From positions 328,326 through 392,325 of the forward strand of contig CAIPYE010000001.1 of NCBI GenBank assembly GCA_903869265.1: DNA of 64,000 nucleotides, given 5' to 3'. Below the pieces are notes generated by a model. That model ran no database searches and was not told the origin of the DNA. It saw only the letters and a list, made by a program, of their open reading frames with translations. This DNA comes from an uncultured delta proteobacterium (lineage in GTDB: Bacteria; Desulfobacterota; Desulfobulbia; Desulfobulbales; Desulfurivibrionaceae). The translations under genes were made by a program, and so were the position numbers. Shown here in pieces: positions 27,075 to 35,126 of the stretch (the first letter of the stretch is position 1; every line of letters begins with the position of its first letter).

Positions 27075-28768
27075 TGGATTTGATTACCGAACATATTGCC
27101 ACCTGGACTGCCGCCAAAATCCCGCAGGCCACTGGGGGGAGGGGACGCGGGAGAGGGCCGAACGGTCAAAGCCCGCATGGGATTAAGAAGCTACGGGAGT
27201 TGATTTTAGAATTGGCCGTGCGCGGCAAGCTGGTGCCCCAAGACTCCAACGATGAACCGGCCAGCGTGTTGTTGGAAAAGATCGCTAAAGAAAAAACCCG
27301 GCTCGTCAAGGAAGGCAAAATCAAAAAACAGTACCCACTACCAAAAATCAGTGAGGATGAAAAGCCTTTTGATTTCCTTGAAGGGTGGGAGTGTGAAAGA
27401 TTAGGTAATATCGCAATAATACAAACAGGTACTTTGGATGCGAATGCATCCTCTCCTGATGGTAAGTATCCATTTTTTACTTGTGCGAAGGATCCGTTAC
27501 GAATTGATAATTTTAGGTACGATACGGAAGCAGTTCTTCTTGCTGGAAATGGGAATTTTGATGTGAATTATTATTTTGGGAAATTTGAAGCATACCAAAG
27601 AACTTATATTATAGAAGCAGTTTCCAGAAAATTAATTCATATTCCATTTTTGCATAAATTGATAATAAAGCATGCGGATAAGCTGAAGGAACAGGCGATT
27701 GGCGGAGTTATCAAATACATAAAAATTGGATTTCTAACTGAAGCTATTTTTTCAATCCCTCCACTTGCCGAACAACACCGCATCGTCGCCAAAGTCGATG
27801 AACTGATGGCCCTCTGCGACAAGCTGGAACAGCAACAAACCGACAGCAACGACACCCACCAAACCCTGGTGGAAACCCTGCTTGCCACCCTCACCACCCT
27901 CACCGACCCAGCCGAGTTTGCTTTAAGCTGGCAACGCATCGTGGCCCACTTCGACACCCTGTTCACCACCGAAGAGTCCATCGACCAACTCAAACAAACC
28001 ATCCTCCAACTCGCCGTCATGGGCAAACTCGTCCCCCAAGACCCCAACGACGAACCATGTAAGATGCTTCTTGATGTACCTCAGAACGGTGAAGGCAAAA
28101 ACAAAAATAGGCCGAAATGGTCAGGCCCAATAGAGGAACAGGAGAAGCCATTTAAGCTCCCGGCTTCTTGGGCGTGGTTTCGACTAGGTGACCTCTCCAA
28201 CCTCAAACATGGCTATGCCTTCAGCGGTAATTTCTTCAGCACTGAACCGGCTCCCTTCGTTTTGACAACGCCTGGAAACTTCTATGAAAAGGGCGGCTTT
28301 CGAGATACAGAATCGAAGAGAAAATATTACAACGGGCCGGTTGATCCGGACTTTATTTTTGAACCTGGGGATTTAATTATTCCGATGACTGAACAGGCCG
28401 CAGGCCTGTTGGGAAGTCCTGCGTTCATCCCCGATGATGGCAGGGTTTATCTCCACAATCAACGTCTCGGCAAATTCGACTTCTCGGATTCGATTGCACC
28501 TGAGTTTGCATTCTGGTTTTTCAACTGCGAATTTTTCAGAAGCGAATTGGCTAGAACCTGCACGGGAATGAAAGTCAGGCACACTTCTCCTGACAGAATA
28601 CTCAGAGTTCCGTTCCCTGTTTGCCCCCTTGAGGAGCAACACCGCATCGTCGCCAAAGTCGATGAACTGATGGCCCTCTGCGATAGCCTCAAAAAACGTC
28701 TGAATGACTCCAAAGCCACCCAGATCCAACTGGCCGATGCCATTGTCGAACAGGCTTTGGTGGCGTGA
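27071..28768 (+). CDS. hsdS: type I restriction-modification specificity subunit
   Basis: 565-residue DNA-recognition subunit with two target recognition domains (about 110-235 and 355-520), each followed by a conserved helical spacer. The spacers share EQHRIVAKVDELMALC, encoded by an identical 47-bp direct repeat at 27773-27819 and 28637-28683. Each domain is also preceded by a similar segment (LAVRGKLVPQDSNDEP and LAVMGKLVPQDPNDEP). The first recognition domain (about 27400-27760) is strikingly AT-rich compared with its surroundings, as if exchanged from another genome. The ATG overlaps the RhuM-Fic stop. The target sequence cannot be predicted here. Confidence 0.92.
   Translation: MMDLITEHIATWTAAKIPQATGGRGRGRGPNGQSPHGIKKLRELILELAVRGKLVPQDSNDEPASVLLEKIAKEKTRLVKEGKIKKQYPLPKISEDEKPFDFLEGWECERLGNIAIIQTGTLDANASSPDGKYPFFTCAKDPLRIDNFRYDTEAVLLAGNGNFDVNYYFGKFEAYQRTYIIEAVSRKLIHIPFLHKLIIKHADKLKEQAIGGVIKYIKIGFLTEAIFSIPPLAEQHRIVAKVDELMALCDKLEQQQTDSNDTHQTLVETLLATLTTLTDPAEFALSWQRIVAHFDTLFTTEESIDQLKQTILQLAVMGKLVPQDPNDEPCKMLLDVPQNGEGKNKNRPKWSGPIEEQEKPFKLPASWAWFRLGDLSNLKHGYAFSGNFFSTEPAPFVLTTPGNFYEKGGFRDTESKRKYYNGPVDPDFIFEPGDLIIPMTEQAAGLLGSPAFIPDDGRVYLHNQRLGKFDFSDSIAPEFAFWFFNCEFFRSELARTCTGMKVRHTSPDRILRVPFPVCPLEEQHRIVAKVDELMALCDSLKKRLNDSKATQIQLADAIVEQALVA
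27773..27819 (+). repeat. 47-bp direct repeat in hsdS, copy 1
   Basis: Identical at every base to 28637-28683. It encodes the conserved spacer after each recognition domain. Homologous exchange between the copies could swap or delete recognition domains. Confidence 0.95.
28637..28683 (+). repeat. 47-bp direct repeat in hsdS, copy 2
   Basis: Second identical copy, 864 bp after the first. The complete identity at synonymous sites points to recent recombination or conversion rather than only protein-level conservation. Confidence 0.95.
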
Positions 28769-28861
28769 TGCTTACTTAATTGCGGCGACGGAAATTATCC
28801 TGGGCCATGAGGGGGAAAATTCCCAGCAGTAAAGGCGGTTATGTCAAAAAAAGAGGACACG

Positions 28862-29233
28862 ATGAAAATCGATTGGGCTTATCTGCGTAAGGGCTGAACA
28901 TCTTGCAAGAATGCTCAGGAGGTTCTTGAGCGGGAACAGGCGGTGCTCGGCGAGGTGGTTGACGCCCGCACGGTGCGGATGGATGACGCGGCGGCGTGGG
29001 AGCTGTTGCGCAAGGCGGCGAAGATCACCGTGGCCAAGGGCAAGGCGGTTTTGCGCCTAAACCCAGAGCAGGACGGGAAGGAGGAAATCCTCAAGCAGGT
29101 AATGGGGCCGAGCGGGAATCTCCGAGCGCCTGCCTTGCGGGTCGGCGACGAGTTTGTGGTCGGCTTTCATCTTGATTTTTACCAGCAATGGCTAAGGGGA
29201 AATAATCCCTTGCCGAAAACGGCGCCGGGCTGA
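28862..29233 (+). CDS. ArsC-like (thioredoxin-fold) selenoprotein, Sec at codon 12 (TGA)
   Basis: Reading from the ATG at 28862 (GAGG 7 nt upstream) gives MKIDWAYLRKG, an in-frame TGA at 28895-28897, then TSCKNAQEVL and an open frame to 29233: 123 residues. If TGA is selenocysteine the protein has a U-T-S-C redox motif at residues 12-15, at the site of the CxxC of ArsC/thioredoxin-like proteins. The region with RAPAL near residue 93 fits the cis-proline loop. A SECIS-like hairpin follows the TGA. An ordinary gene call would start at the GTG at 28943 and lose the active site. Readthrough is inferred; its substrate is unknown. Confidence 0.8.
28913..28931 (+). promoter_or_regulatory. bacterial SECIS-like hairpin
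   Basis: GCTCAGG (28913-28919) pairs with CTTGAGC (28925-28931), seven pairs including one G-U, around the loop AGGTT (28920-28924). The loop begins 22 nt after the TGA, inside the 16-37 nt range known for bacterial SECIS elements. It has the GGT found in the fdhF element loop. Confidence 0.7.
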
Positions 29234-29237
29234 GACT

Positions 29238-29267
29238 ACTTGACAGACAACTTGACTTATACTTGAC
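29238..29267 (+). promoter_or_regulatory. three ACTTGAC direct repeats upstream of the Fic gene
   Basis: ACTTGAC occurs at 29238-29244, 29250-29256 and 29261-29267, i.e. 12 and 11 bp apart, ending 20 bp before the Fic start codon. Helically phased repeats suggest an operator. The Fic protein itself ends in a winged helix and may bind it. Part of the array could double as -35 sequence (TTGACT). Confidence 0.5.
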
Positions 29268-29286
29268 TTTCAGTTAACCTTTTCCC

Positions 29287-30294
29287 ATGGCCTACGTCCC
29301 CCAATTCATAATCACCCCGCACCTGCTTGCAGAAGTCGAACAGGTGGCGGCATTGCGTGAACGAATTCAAAGCGCCGTGGTGGATTTTGCCTGGATTCCC
29401 GCCTTGCAGAAAGACACCCGCACCCGCAACGTTCATGCCTCGACGGCCATCGAGGGAAACCCGCTGACCCTTGAGCAAGTCCGCGCCCTGGAAGAGGGAC
29501 GCGAACTTTTTGCCTCCGGCCCCCGGCACAACCGGGAAGTCCTCAACTATTTCGCCGGGCTGCGCCATGTGGAAAAAAACGCGGCCATAAAAACCATCCG
29601 CCAGATGGACATCCTGGAACTGCACCGGATTCTGGCCGGAGAGGTAATGGATCAGGGCGAGGCAGGAAAATACCGGTCGATCTCCGTGCGGGTCGGCCAG
29701 TATCTCCCCCCTCCGCCGGATGCTGTATCGGGGTTGATGTTCGAGTTGCTGGAGTGGTGGAACACGGCATCGCAAAAACTCTCGCCGGTTATCAGTTCGG
29801 CCATCCTGCATTACCGATTCGAGGCCATCCATCCCTTTGCCGACGGCAACGGTCGCACGGGCCGGGCGCTCGCTTTGTGGGAACTGTATCGGCGAGGGTT
29901 TGACACCCATCATATCTTTTCGGTGGACGAATATTACTGGGAAGACCGGCCAAGGTACTATGCCGCGCTGGATGGCGTGCGGCAAACCGGAGAAGACCTG
30001 ACCGCCTGGCTGGAATACTGCGCAGCGGGACTCAAACAAACACTCGAACATGCGTGGCTACGGATCCAAACCTTTCAGGTGAAGTCCGTGGAGAAACTGG
30101 TCTTGCGTCCGCGCCAGGAACAGCTTCTCCATCTGCTCCGCGATCACGGGAGCATGGCCCCCGGCGAAATATGGAAGGCACTGGGCGTATCCCGGCAGGG
30201 GGCGATGGATTTGTTGCGCCCCCTGCTTGACGCAGGACTGATCGAAAAAATTGGCGGTAAAAAAACCGGACATTACGTCTTGAAGAAGCTATGA
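29287..30294 (+). CDS. Fic family protein with C-terminal winged helix
   Basis: 335-residue protein with a complete Fic motif HPFADGNGR at 182-190, the signature of AMP-transferring Fic enzymes. STAIEGN at 52-58 matches the inhibitory (S/T)xxxE(G/N) helix, placed N-terminal to the core, as in self-inhibited class II Fic proteins. The last 70 residues (RQEQLLHLLRDHGSMAPGEI ... SRQGAMDLLRPLLDAGLIEK) form a winged-helix DNA-binding domain, a common Fic-wHTH arrangement. Its ATGA end overlaps the next small gene. ACTTGAC repeats lie upstream. The modified target is unknown. Confidence 0.9.
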   Translation: MAYVPQFIITPHLLAEVEQVAALRERIQSAVVDFAWIPALQKDTRTRNVHASTAIEGNPLTLEQVRALEEGRELFASGPRHNREVLNYFAGLRHVEKNAAIKTIRQMDILELHRILAGEVMDQGEAGKYRSISVRVGQYLPPPPDAVSGLMFELLEWWNTASQKLSPVISSAILHYRFEAIHPFADGNGRTGRALALWELYRRGFDTHHIFSVDEYYWEDRPRYYAALDGVRQTGEDLTAWLEYCAAGLKQTLEHAWLRIQTFQVKSVEKLVLRPRQEQLLHLLRDHGSMAPGEIWKALGVSRQGAMDLLRPLLDAGLIEKIGGKKTGHYVLKKL

Positions 30295-30476
30295 ACGAAA
30301 CAGAAGCCCGCGCCGCGCATACAGACACAGCACTGAAAGCAGCGCGTCTTTCGTTGAATCAGCCGACGCAGGTCTGTGCCGATAACGATCTGGAAGATCT
30401 CCTGGCGGGAATCACCCCGGAGAATCGCCATTTAGAAGCGGATTTCGGTGCGCCCCAAGAGCAGGAAATTCTCTGA
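30291..30476 (+). CDS. small protein with MazE-antitoxin-like C-terminal tail
   Basis: 61 residues, start overlapping the Fic stop (ATGA). The second half, LEDLLAGITPENRHLEADFG, resembles the C-terminal toxin-binding tail of MazE/AbrB-type antitoxins. The first half (AAHTDTALKAARLSLNQPTQ) does not resemble the AbrB DNA-binding fold. It may be a remnant fused to another start, or a small partner of the Fic protein. No MazF-like gene follows. The match is from memory of the family pattern only. Confidence 0.5.
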   Translation: MNETEARAAHTDTALKAARLSLNQPTQVCADNDLEDLLAGITPENRHLEADFGAPQEQEIL

Positions 30477-30486
30477 TGATGCGCAT

Positions 30487-31371
30487 ATGACCTCCATTCT
30501 CCAATGCCCCGTTTGCCGGGAACCTTTGCTTGCAACCGCGACCGGCTACCAATGCGCCGCGAGGCACAGCTTTGATGCCGCCCGCCAGGGGTATGTCAAC
30601 CTGGTGCTTGCCCAGAACAAACATTCCAAAGAGCCGGGAGACGACCCGGACATGATTCAAAGCCGGAGACGGTTCCTGGATCTGGGGTGCTACAATCGGG
30701 TTTCCGACGGGATCAACGAGGCAATCGGCAGTATGCTTTCGGGATTGGCGCACGGCAGCGATTGCTCCGTGCTCGACGCTGGTTGCGGCGAAGGATTTTA
30801 TCTGGCGCGGCTCAAGGAGGCTCTGGCCCGTGGCAGCGCGGCGCACCGCCGCATGGAGTACCACGGGGTCGATGTTTCCAAGTTTGCGGTGCGCCAAGCC
30901 ACCCAACGCGATAGGTCCATGGCGTGGTTCGTGGCGAGCATCAACGATCTGCCCTTTTTGGATGGTTCCCTGGATATCGTGCTCAGTGTCTTTTCCCCGG
31001 CAAACATCTTGGAATTTGCCAGGATTCTCAAGCAAAGCGGCAGCCTCATCTTCGTAAGCCCCGGCCCGAGACACCTCAACGGGTTGCGGGAGATCATCTA
31101 CCCCGTCACCCGGGAGCATGGTGCCCCTGCGATCACCGAAAAAGCCGAAGCGCTTTTTGCTCCTGCCACCGTTTCGAGGATCACCTACCCGCTCGAACTC
31201 AAAGACAATCAGACGATCATGGACCTGCTGGCCATGACCCCCTATTACTGGAACATCGACCGGGAGACAAAGGGGAAGGTGGCTGCCCTCGACCGGCTGC
31301 AGCTGGATGTGGATGTGGAGATTCGGGTCTTTAAGAAAAAAAGTGGGGACGGGACAGTCTACGCTTGTTGA
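30487..31371 (+). CDS. rlmA: 23S rRNA (guanine-N1) methyltransferase RlmA-like
   Basis: 294-residue SAM-dependent rRNA methyltransferase. The N-terminal zinc site is ILQCPVCREPL ... GYQCAARHSFD, a Cys3His-type cluster typical of RlmA. The following DAARQGYVNLVLAQNKHSKE with GDDPDMIQSRRRFLD is the family hallmark. The SAM loop is VLDAGCGEGFYL. Starting at 30487 places the zinc finger at the very N terminus as in homologues; a longer in-frame reading upstream overlaps the preceding gene. It likely methylates G745/G748-type positions of 23S rRNA, but which one is not decided here. Confidence 0.9.
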   Translation: MTSILQCPVCREPLLATATGYQCAARHSFDAARQGYVNLVLAQNKHSKEPGDDPDMIQSRRRFLDLGCYNRVSDGINEAIGSMLSGLAHGSDCSVLDAGCGEGFYLARLKEALARGSAAHRRMEYHGVDVSKFAVRQATQRDRSMAWFVASINDLPFLDGSLDIVLSVFSPANILEFARILKQSGSLIFVSPGPRHLNGLREIIYPVTREHGAPAITEKAEALFAPATVSRITYPLELKDNQTIMDLLAMTPYYWNIDRETKGKVAALDRLQLDVDVEIRVFKKKSGDGTVYAC

Positions 31372-31385
31372 CTCAGAACGACTGC

Positions 31386-31457
31386 CCTTCGACAAGCTCA
31401 GGCCGAACGGATGTTGTCTTAATGCATTGATTCCCGTTCGTGCTGAGCCTGTCGAAG
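31386..31457. repeat. REP-like dispersed palindromic repeat, copy 2
   Basis: CCTTCGACAAGCTCAGGCCG at 31386, continuing to AACGG, and the inverted partner CCGTTCGTGCTGAGCCTGTC at 31434 followed by GAAG form a long imperfect palindrome separated by about 23 bp. Same family as 6494-6563 and 63815-63875. It sits between rlmA and the convergent topB unit. Confidence 0.75.
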
Positions 31458-31525
31458 CACCTGCTTGAACACAGTACACTTGGCTTTCAGGTATCCGATC
31501 TTGCATCGAGAAACCTGGAACAGAA

Positions 31526-31801
31526 CTACTTGCTTCCCTTCTCCCTTTCAAATTTTTTCATCTTGTCCCCGATCCGGGCGGCTTTCTCGCATTGGGAACC
31601 TTGTTTGGGGTTGCAGTCGAGGAGGATGGTCATCACCTTGTCGGCGGTTTTATAGCAGCCGGCGTCTTCCAGCCTTCCCAAGAGGTCGGACATCAGCTTG
31701 TTGAATTCCAGACATTTTTCGTAATCGGACGAGGCACGCTGATGCAGGGTGGCTGCCTTTTCCAGATCTTCCTTGATATCTTGCGGGATTGATTTCGACA
31801 T
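31526..31801 (-). CDS. hypothetical protein downstream of topB
   Basis: A 91-residue, largely helical, charged protein with three Cys (AGCYKTAD, LLDCNP, SQCEKAARIG). No family is recognised. Its ATG ends only 4 nt after the topB stop codon and it is clearly cotranscribed with topB. The pattern LEFNKLMSDLLGRLEDAG suggests a helical-bundle protein. It is short but has typical codon use for the window, so I regard it as real. Confidence 0.6.
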   Translation of the reverse strand: MSKSIPQDIKEDLEKAATLHQRASSDYEKCLEFNKLMSDLLGRLEDAGCYKTADKVMTILLDCNPKQGSQCEKAARIGDKMKKFEREKGSK

Positions 31802-31805
31802 GCGG

Positions 31806-33887
31806 TCAGGGGCGATCCGTTTTTTCCACTTTTTTCTGCCGCTCGGCCGAGGGCAACCGTAGGTCCATGACCATGCCCTGGGTGGAGAGGATGAGCATCC
31901 GCGGCTCCTCCTTGATCCGCACCGGCTGCTCCAGGATGCGCTGTTGAAGCAGGACTTGAACCTGTTTGGCGGTAAGGGCTACCCCTTTGCATTCGGGTTC
32001 GAGGACAAAATCACACCCTTCCTTCCAGCCCGAACAGCCGTAGGCTCTGTTTCCCTTGACCACCTCCTTGCCGCAGAGCGGACAGCTGCCCCAGCGGGCG
32101 GTGTCCAGCCGGGCGGCGGAGTTGCTCGTAATCAGGGTACGGATGTAGCCACTGATCCCGCCCATGAACTCGTCGGGGTCCAGTTGGCTGCGCTCGATTT
32201 TTTTGAGTTTTTCCTCCCACTCCCCGGTCATCTCCGGCGATTTGAGGAGCGGGTCCCGGATCAGGGCAATGAGGCAGCGGCCCATGTCGGTGCAGCGCAG
32301 ATGTTTTTTATCGCGCTGGATATAGTTGCGGCTGAGCAACGTTTCGATGATGGCCGCGCGGGTGGCTGGCGTCCCGATGCCGCGCTCCTTGAGCGCTTCG
32401 CGCAAGGTATCGTCCTCGACAAATTTACCCGCCGCCTCCATGGCCCCCAGCAGCGAGTTTTCACTGAAATGCTTGGGCGGAATGGTTTTGCCTTCGCGCA
32501 GGGATGGCTCGTGCGGGCCGGATTCGCCTTCGCTGAAAAGGGGCAAGGTTTGCTCCTCGGCCGCGTCCTGGCTCTGTTTTTTGTTGGCAAAAAGTACGGT
32601 CCAGCCCGGCTCGACAACCTGGGTCCCCTTGGCCTCGAACTTCACCCCGTTGCTGACCCCGTCCACAGTGGTGATATTCTTGACGCAAACCGGATAAAAG
32701 GCAGCGATGAACTGGGTGGTGATCGCCTCGTACACCAGCTGTTCGTTGGCGCTGAGGCCGCGCGGCGCGACGCCGGTGGGGATGATGGCGTGGTGATCGC
32801 TCACCTTGGTGTCGTCGATGATCCGCTTGCTGAAAGGGAGTTTTGCCAGGTTGAGGGGCGCGATTGCTTCCGGCCGGCTGGCTTTGAGCTGTTCCAGGAT
32901 TTTGGGAATGCGCGGCTGCAAATCTTTGCTGAGATAACGGGAATCGGTACGCGGATAGGTGACGAACTTTTTTTCGTAGAGGTTCTGGGTGGCGGCCAGG
33001 GTATCGGCGGCCGAGAGCCCGTGTGCCTTGTTGATCTCCCGCTGCAGGGTGGTGAGATCGAAAAGCTGGGGCGGCTGCTCTTTTTTCTCTTTCGCAACAA
33101 TCCCGGTGATGGCAAAGGGCTGGCCAATGATTTTTTCCAGCAGAGCCTGGGCCTTTTCCGGCTTTTCAAAACGTTTGCCCGTGTACTTGAACACCACCTC
33201 GCGGTAGCGGGAGGTGAGCTCCCAAAAAAGCTGGGGCCGGAACTGGAGGATGGTGTCGTCGCGCTCCACGATCATGGCCAGGACCGGGGTCTGCACCCTC
33301 CCGATGCTCCAGAGCACCCGGTCGCTGCCCCCGCCGATCCGACCGTGACGGACCGTGTAGTAACGGGTGGCGTTGAGGCCGACAATCCAGTCCGACTCGC
33401 TGCGGCAGCGGGCCGCAGCATAAAGCGGATCGTAGTCGTGGCCGTCCTTGAGATCCTTGAATGCCTCTGAAATGGCGTCGGGGGTGAGCGAGTTGAGCCA
33501 GAGGCGGCGGATGGGCTTGTCCTCGCAGTTGCACAACGCCAAAATGTAGCGGAAGATCAGCTCCCCTTCCCTCCCGGCATCCGTGGCGCAGACAATCTCC
33601 TCGGCCTGCTGGCACAGGGTTTCAATCACCTTGAACTGCTCGTCCACCCCGCGGTTCTTGATCAGGGTGAGTTTGAACTTGTCCGGCACAAAGGGGAGGG
33701 TTTCCAGCGACCAATGCTTAAGGGCCGGGTCATACTCCCCCGGCTCCTGGAGGGTCACCAAATGCCCGAAGGCCCAGGTGATCGCGCAGCCGCGCCCCTC
33801 GATATACCCCTTCTTCTTGGTCTTGATATCGAGAACCTCGGCAATGTCGCGCGCCACAGAGGGCTTCTCGGCAATAATAACTTTCAT
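31806..33887 (-). CDS. topB: DNA topoisomerase III
   Basis: Type IA topoisomerase of 693 residues. The TOPRIM domain (1-150) has MKVIIAEKPSVARDIAEVL and the metal motif ATDAGREGELIFR. Next come RLWLNSLTPDAI and ARCRSESDWIVGLNATR. The active-site region is FVTYPRTDSRYLS, with the catalytic Tyr in TYPRTDS. A short C-terminal zinc-ribbon-like element (CPLCGKEVV ... YGCSGWKEGCDF) is kept. It relaxes and decatenates DNA during replication and recombination. The length fits TopB rather than TopA. Confidence 0.95.
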   Translation of the reverse strand: MKVIIAEKPSVARDIAEVLDIKTKKKGYIEGRGCAITWAFGHLVTLQEPGEYDPALKHWSLETLPFVPDKFKLTLIKNRGVDEQFKVIETLCQQAEEIVCATDAGREGELIFRYILALCNCEDKPIRRLWLNSLTPDAISEAFKDLKDGHDYDPLYAAARCRSESDWIVGLNATRYYTVRHGRIGGGSDRVLWSIGRVQTPVLAMIVERDDTILQFRPQLFWELTSRYREVVFKYTGKRFEKPEKAQALLEKIIGQPFAITGIVAKEKKEQPPQLFDLTTLQREINKAHGLSAADTLAATQNLYEKKFVTYPRTDSRYLSKDLQPRIPKILEQLKASRPEAIAPLNLAKLPFSKRIIDDTKVSDHHAIIPTGVAPRGLSANEQLVYEAITTQFIAAFYPVCVKNITTVDGVSNGVKFEAKGTQVVEPGWTVLFANKKQSQDAAEEQTLPLFSEGESGPHEPSLREGKTIPPKHFSENSLLGAMEAAGKFVEDDTLREALKERGIGTPATRAAIIETLLSRNYIQRDKKHLRCTDMGRCLIALIRDPLLKSPEMTGEWEEKLKKIERSQLDPDEFMGGISGYIRTLITSNSAARLDTARWGSCPLCGKEVVKGNRAYGCSGWKEGCDFVLEPECKGVALTAKQVQVLLQQRILEQPVRIKEEPRMLILSTQGMVMDLRLPSAERQKKVEKTDRP

Positions 33888-34023
33888 CGGACGATTTTCT
33901 CGCGATCAATATTTTCTTCTGTTACAAAGAAGGCAGCATGACCGTTGGCGCCCCCGCTGCACACCCGGCGCCGCACCCTAAACCGAATTCCCCGCTGACG
34001 CAAGCCGGGATAAGCCAAAAAAA

Positions 34024-34506
34024 ATGAAAATACGCACACTCACCCCGGAAAATTATCCCAAGGCTTCCGCCCTGTTGCGGCAGGCATTCCCCCGCAGCAC
34101 CCATGAGGTGCAGCTGGTGGAAAATCTCCACAAGAACGGCAAGCCGGTGCATGAGTGGGTGTGCATCCACATCAACGCGGTCATCGGTTATATCGCTTTC
34201 ACCACGGCCTACAATGGCTCGGCGGTGTGCGGCCTGCACTTGGCGCCGTTGGCGGTGAAGCCGGAGTTTCAAAGGCAGGGCATCGGCTCCGAGCTGCTGC
34301 GCTTTGCCTTACGGCAGGAGACCATCAGAGACAAGACCATCTTTGTTTTAGGCGATCCCCGTTTTTATAAAAAGTTTGGCTTTGCGCCCTGCGCCATGCC
34401 CATCTGTCCCTTTGACAAAAACAATGCCCATTTCCTGAGCCTTCGCAATAACACAACCAGCCAGTTCACGGTGGGCTATGAATCGGAGTTTGGGACCAAG
34501 AGATAG
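34024..34506 (+). CDS. GNAT family N-acetyltransferase
   Basis: 160 residues. LAPLAVKPEFQRQGIGSELL is the acetyl-CoA binding motif A of GNAT enzymes (V-x-P-x-x-Q-x-x-G-I-G). VLGDPRFYKKFGFAPC is the YhbS-like C-terminal motif. The acceptor substrate is unknown. GGGATAAG occurs about 12 nt before the ATG. It stands divergent from topB with a 136-bp gap that holds no other recognisable feature. Confidence 0.88.
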   Translation: MKIRTLTPENYPKASALLRQAFPRSTHEVQLVENLHKNGKPVHEWVCIHINAVIGYIAFTTAYNGSAVCGLHLAPLAVKPEFQRQGIGSELLRFALRQETIRDKTIFVLGDPRFYKKFGFAPCAMPICPFDKNNAHFLSLRNNTTSQFTVGYESEFGTKR

Positions 34507-34532
34507 ATGGGCATTCAGGAGAGGCGCTGGCG

Positions 34533-35069
34533 CTATTTCATCTTTGACTTCAGCTTGATCTTTTCCCCAGCAACCATGAAGTTGCCGCGGCCGAGATGAT
34601 GGATCGTCCGGGGATTTTTCACTGCGGGATCGATCCAGGCCTTGACGACTTCAAGGACAAACAGGCAATACTTGGCCACCATCCCTGTGTCAACCACCCG
34701 GCATTCGAGATTGGCAAAACACTCCTCGATGAGCGGTGCGCCAACCCGCGCCGCAGGCTTGGGGGTGAGATCAAACCTCTCGAACTTGTCTGTGTTCGCC
34801 CCCGAGGTATTGCCGCAACCCACGACCTTTTCCGCTATCTCCACGGTGGGAATGTTGATGACGCATTCGTTGGTTGCCTCTAGCAGGCCAAAGGAATGGT
34901 TGCGATTGCTGATGACGCAACCCACCAGCGGCGGCTCGAACTCGAGCATGGTGTGCCACGACATGGTCATGATGTTTGGGCGCCCGCCAAGGGCGGTCGT
35001 GAGCAGAACGACCGGCCCCGGCTCAAGCAGGCCATAGACCTTGGACAGAGGAAAGGTTTTCCTGGCCAT
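34533..35069 (-). CDS. flavin reductase family protein
   Basis: 178-residue FMN-binding split-barrel protein. PGPVVLLTTALGGRPNIMTM and PPLVGCVISNRNHSFGLLEA are the conserved flavin-contact segments of the DIM6/NTAB family. ECVINIPT and CGNTSGANTDKFERF follow as usual. GGGAG lies 7 nt before the chosen ATG at 35069. Anaerobe members often act as flavoredoxin-like electron carriers, which would fit a sulfate-reducer-like host, but that is inference. Gene is monocistronic and convergent with the GNAT gene. Confidence 0.85.
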   Translation of the reverse strand: MARKTFPLSKVYGLLEPGPVVLLTTALGGRPNIMTMSWHTMLEFEPPLVGCVISNRNHSFGLLEATNECVINIPTVEIAEKVVGCGNTSGANTDKFERFDLTPKPAARVGAPLIEECFANLECRVVDTGMVAKYCLFVLEVVKAWIDPAVKNPRTIHHLGRGNFMVAGEKIKLKSKMK

Positions 35070-35126
35070 GCTGGCTCTCCCTTTCGGCAATAAAGGTCTC
35101 GTTAAGAGGCGTCCCGAGTCGTCCGG

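Noticed and set aside
27071..28768. Direct repeats as a CRISPR array
   Set aside because: Only two copies 864 bp apart inside the hsdS coding frame; they encode the specificity-subunit spacer.
28943..29233. A gene starting at the GTG at 28943
   Set aside because: The frame continues upstream through a TGA to an ATG with a ribosome binding site and a redox motif, so the short version is probably a truncated call of the selenoprotein.
31944..33470. Long plus-strand frame opposite topB
   Set aside because: Antisense shadow of the topoisomerase III gene caused by high GC content.
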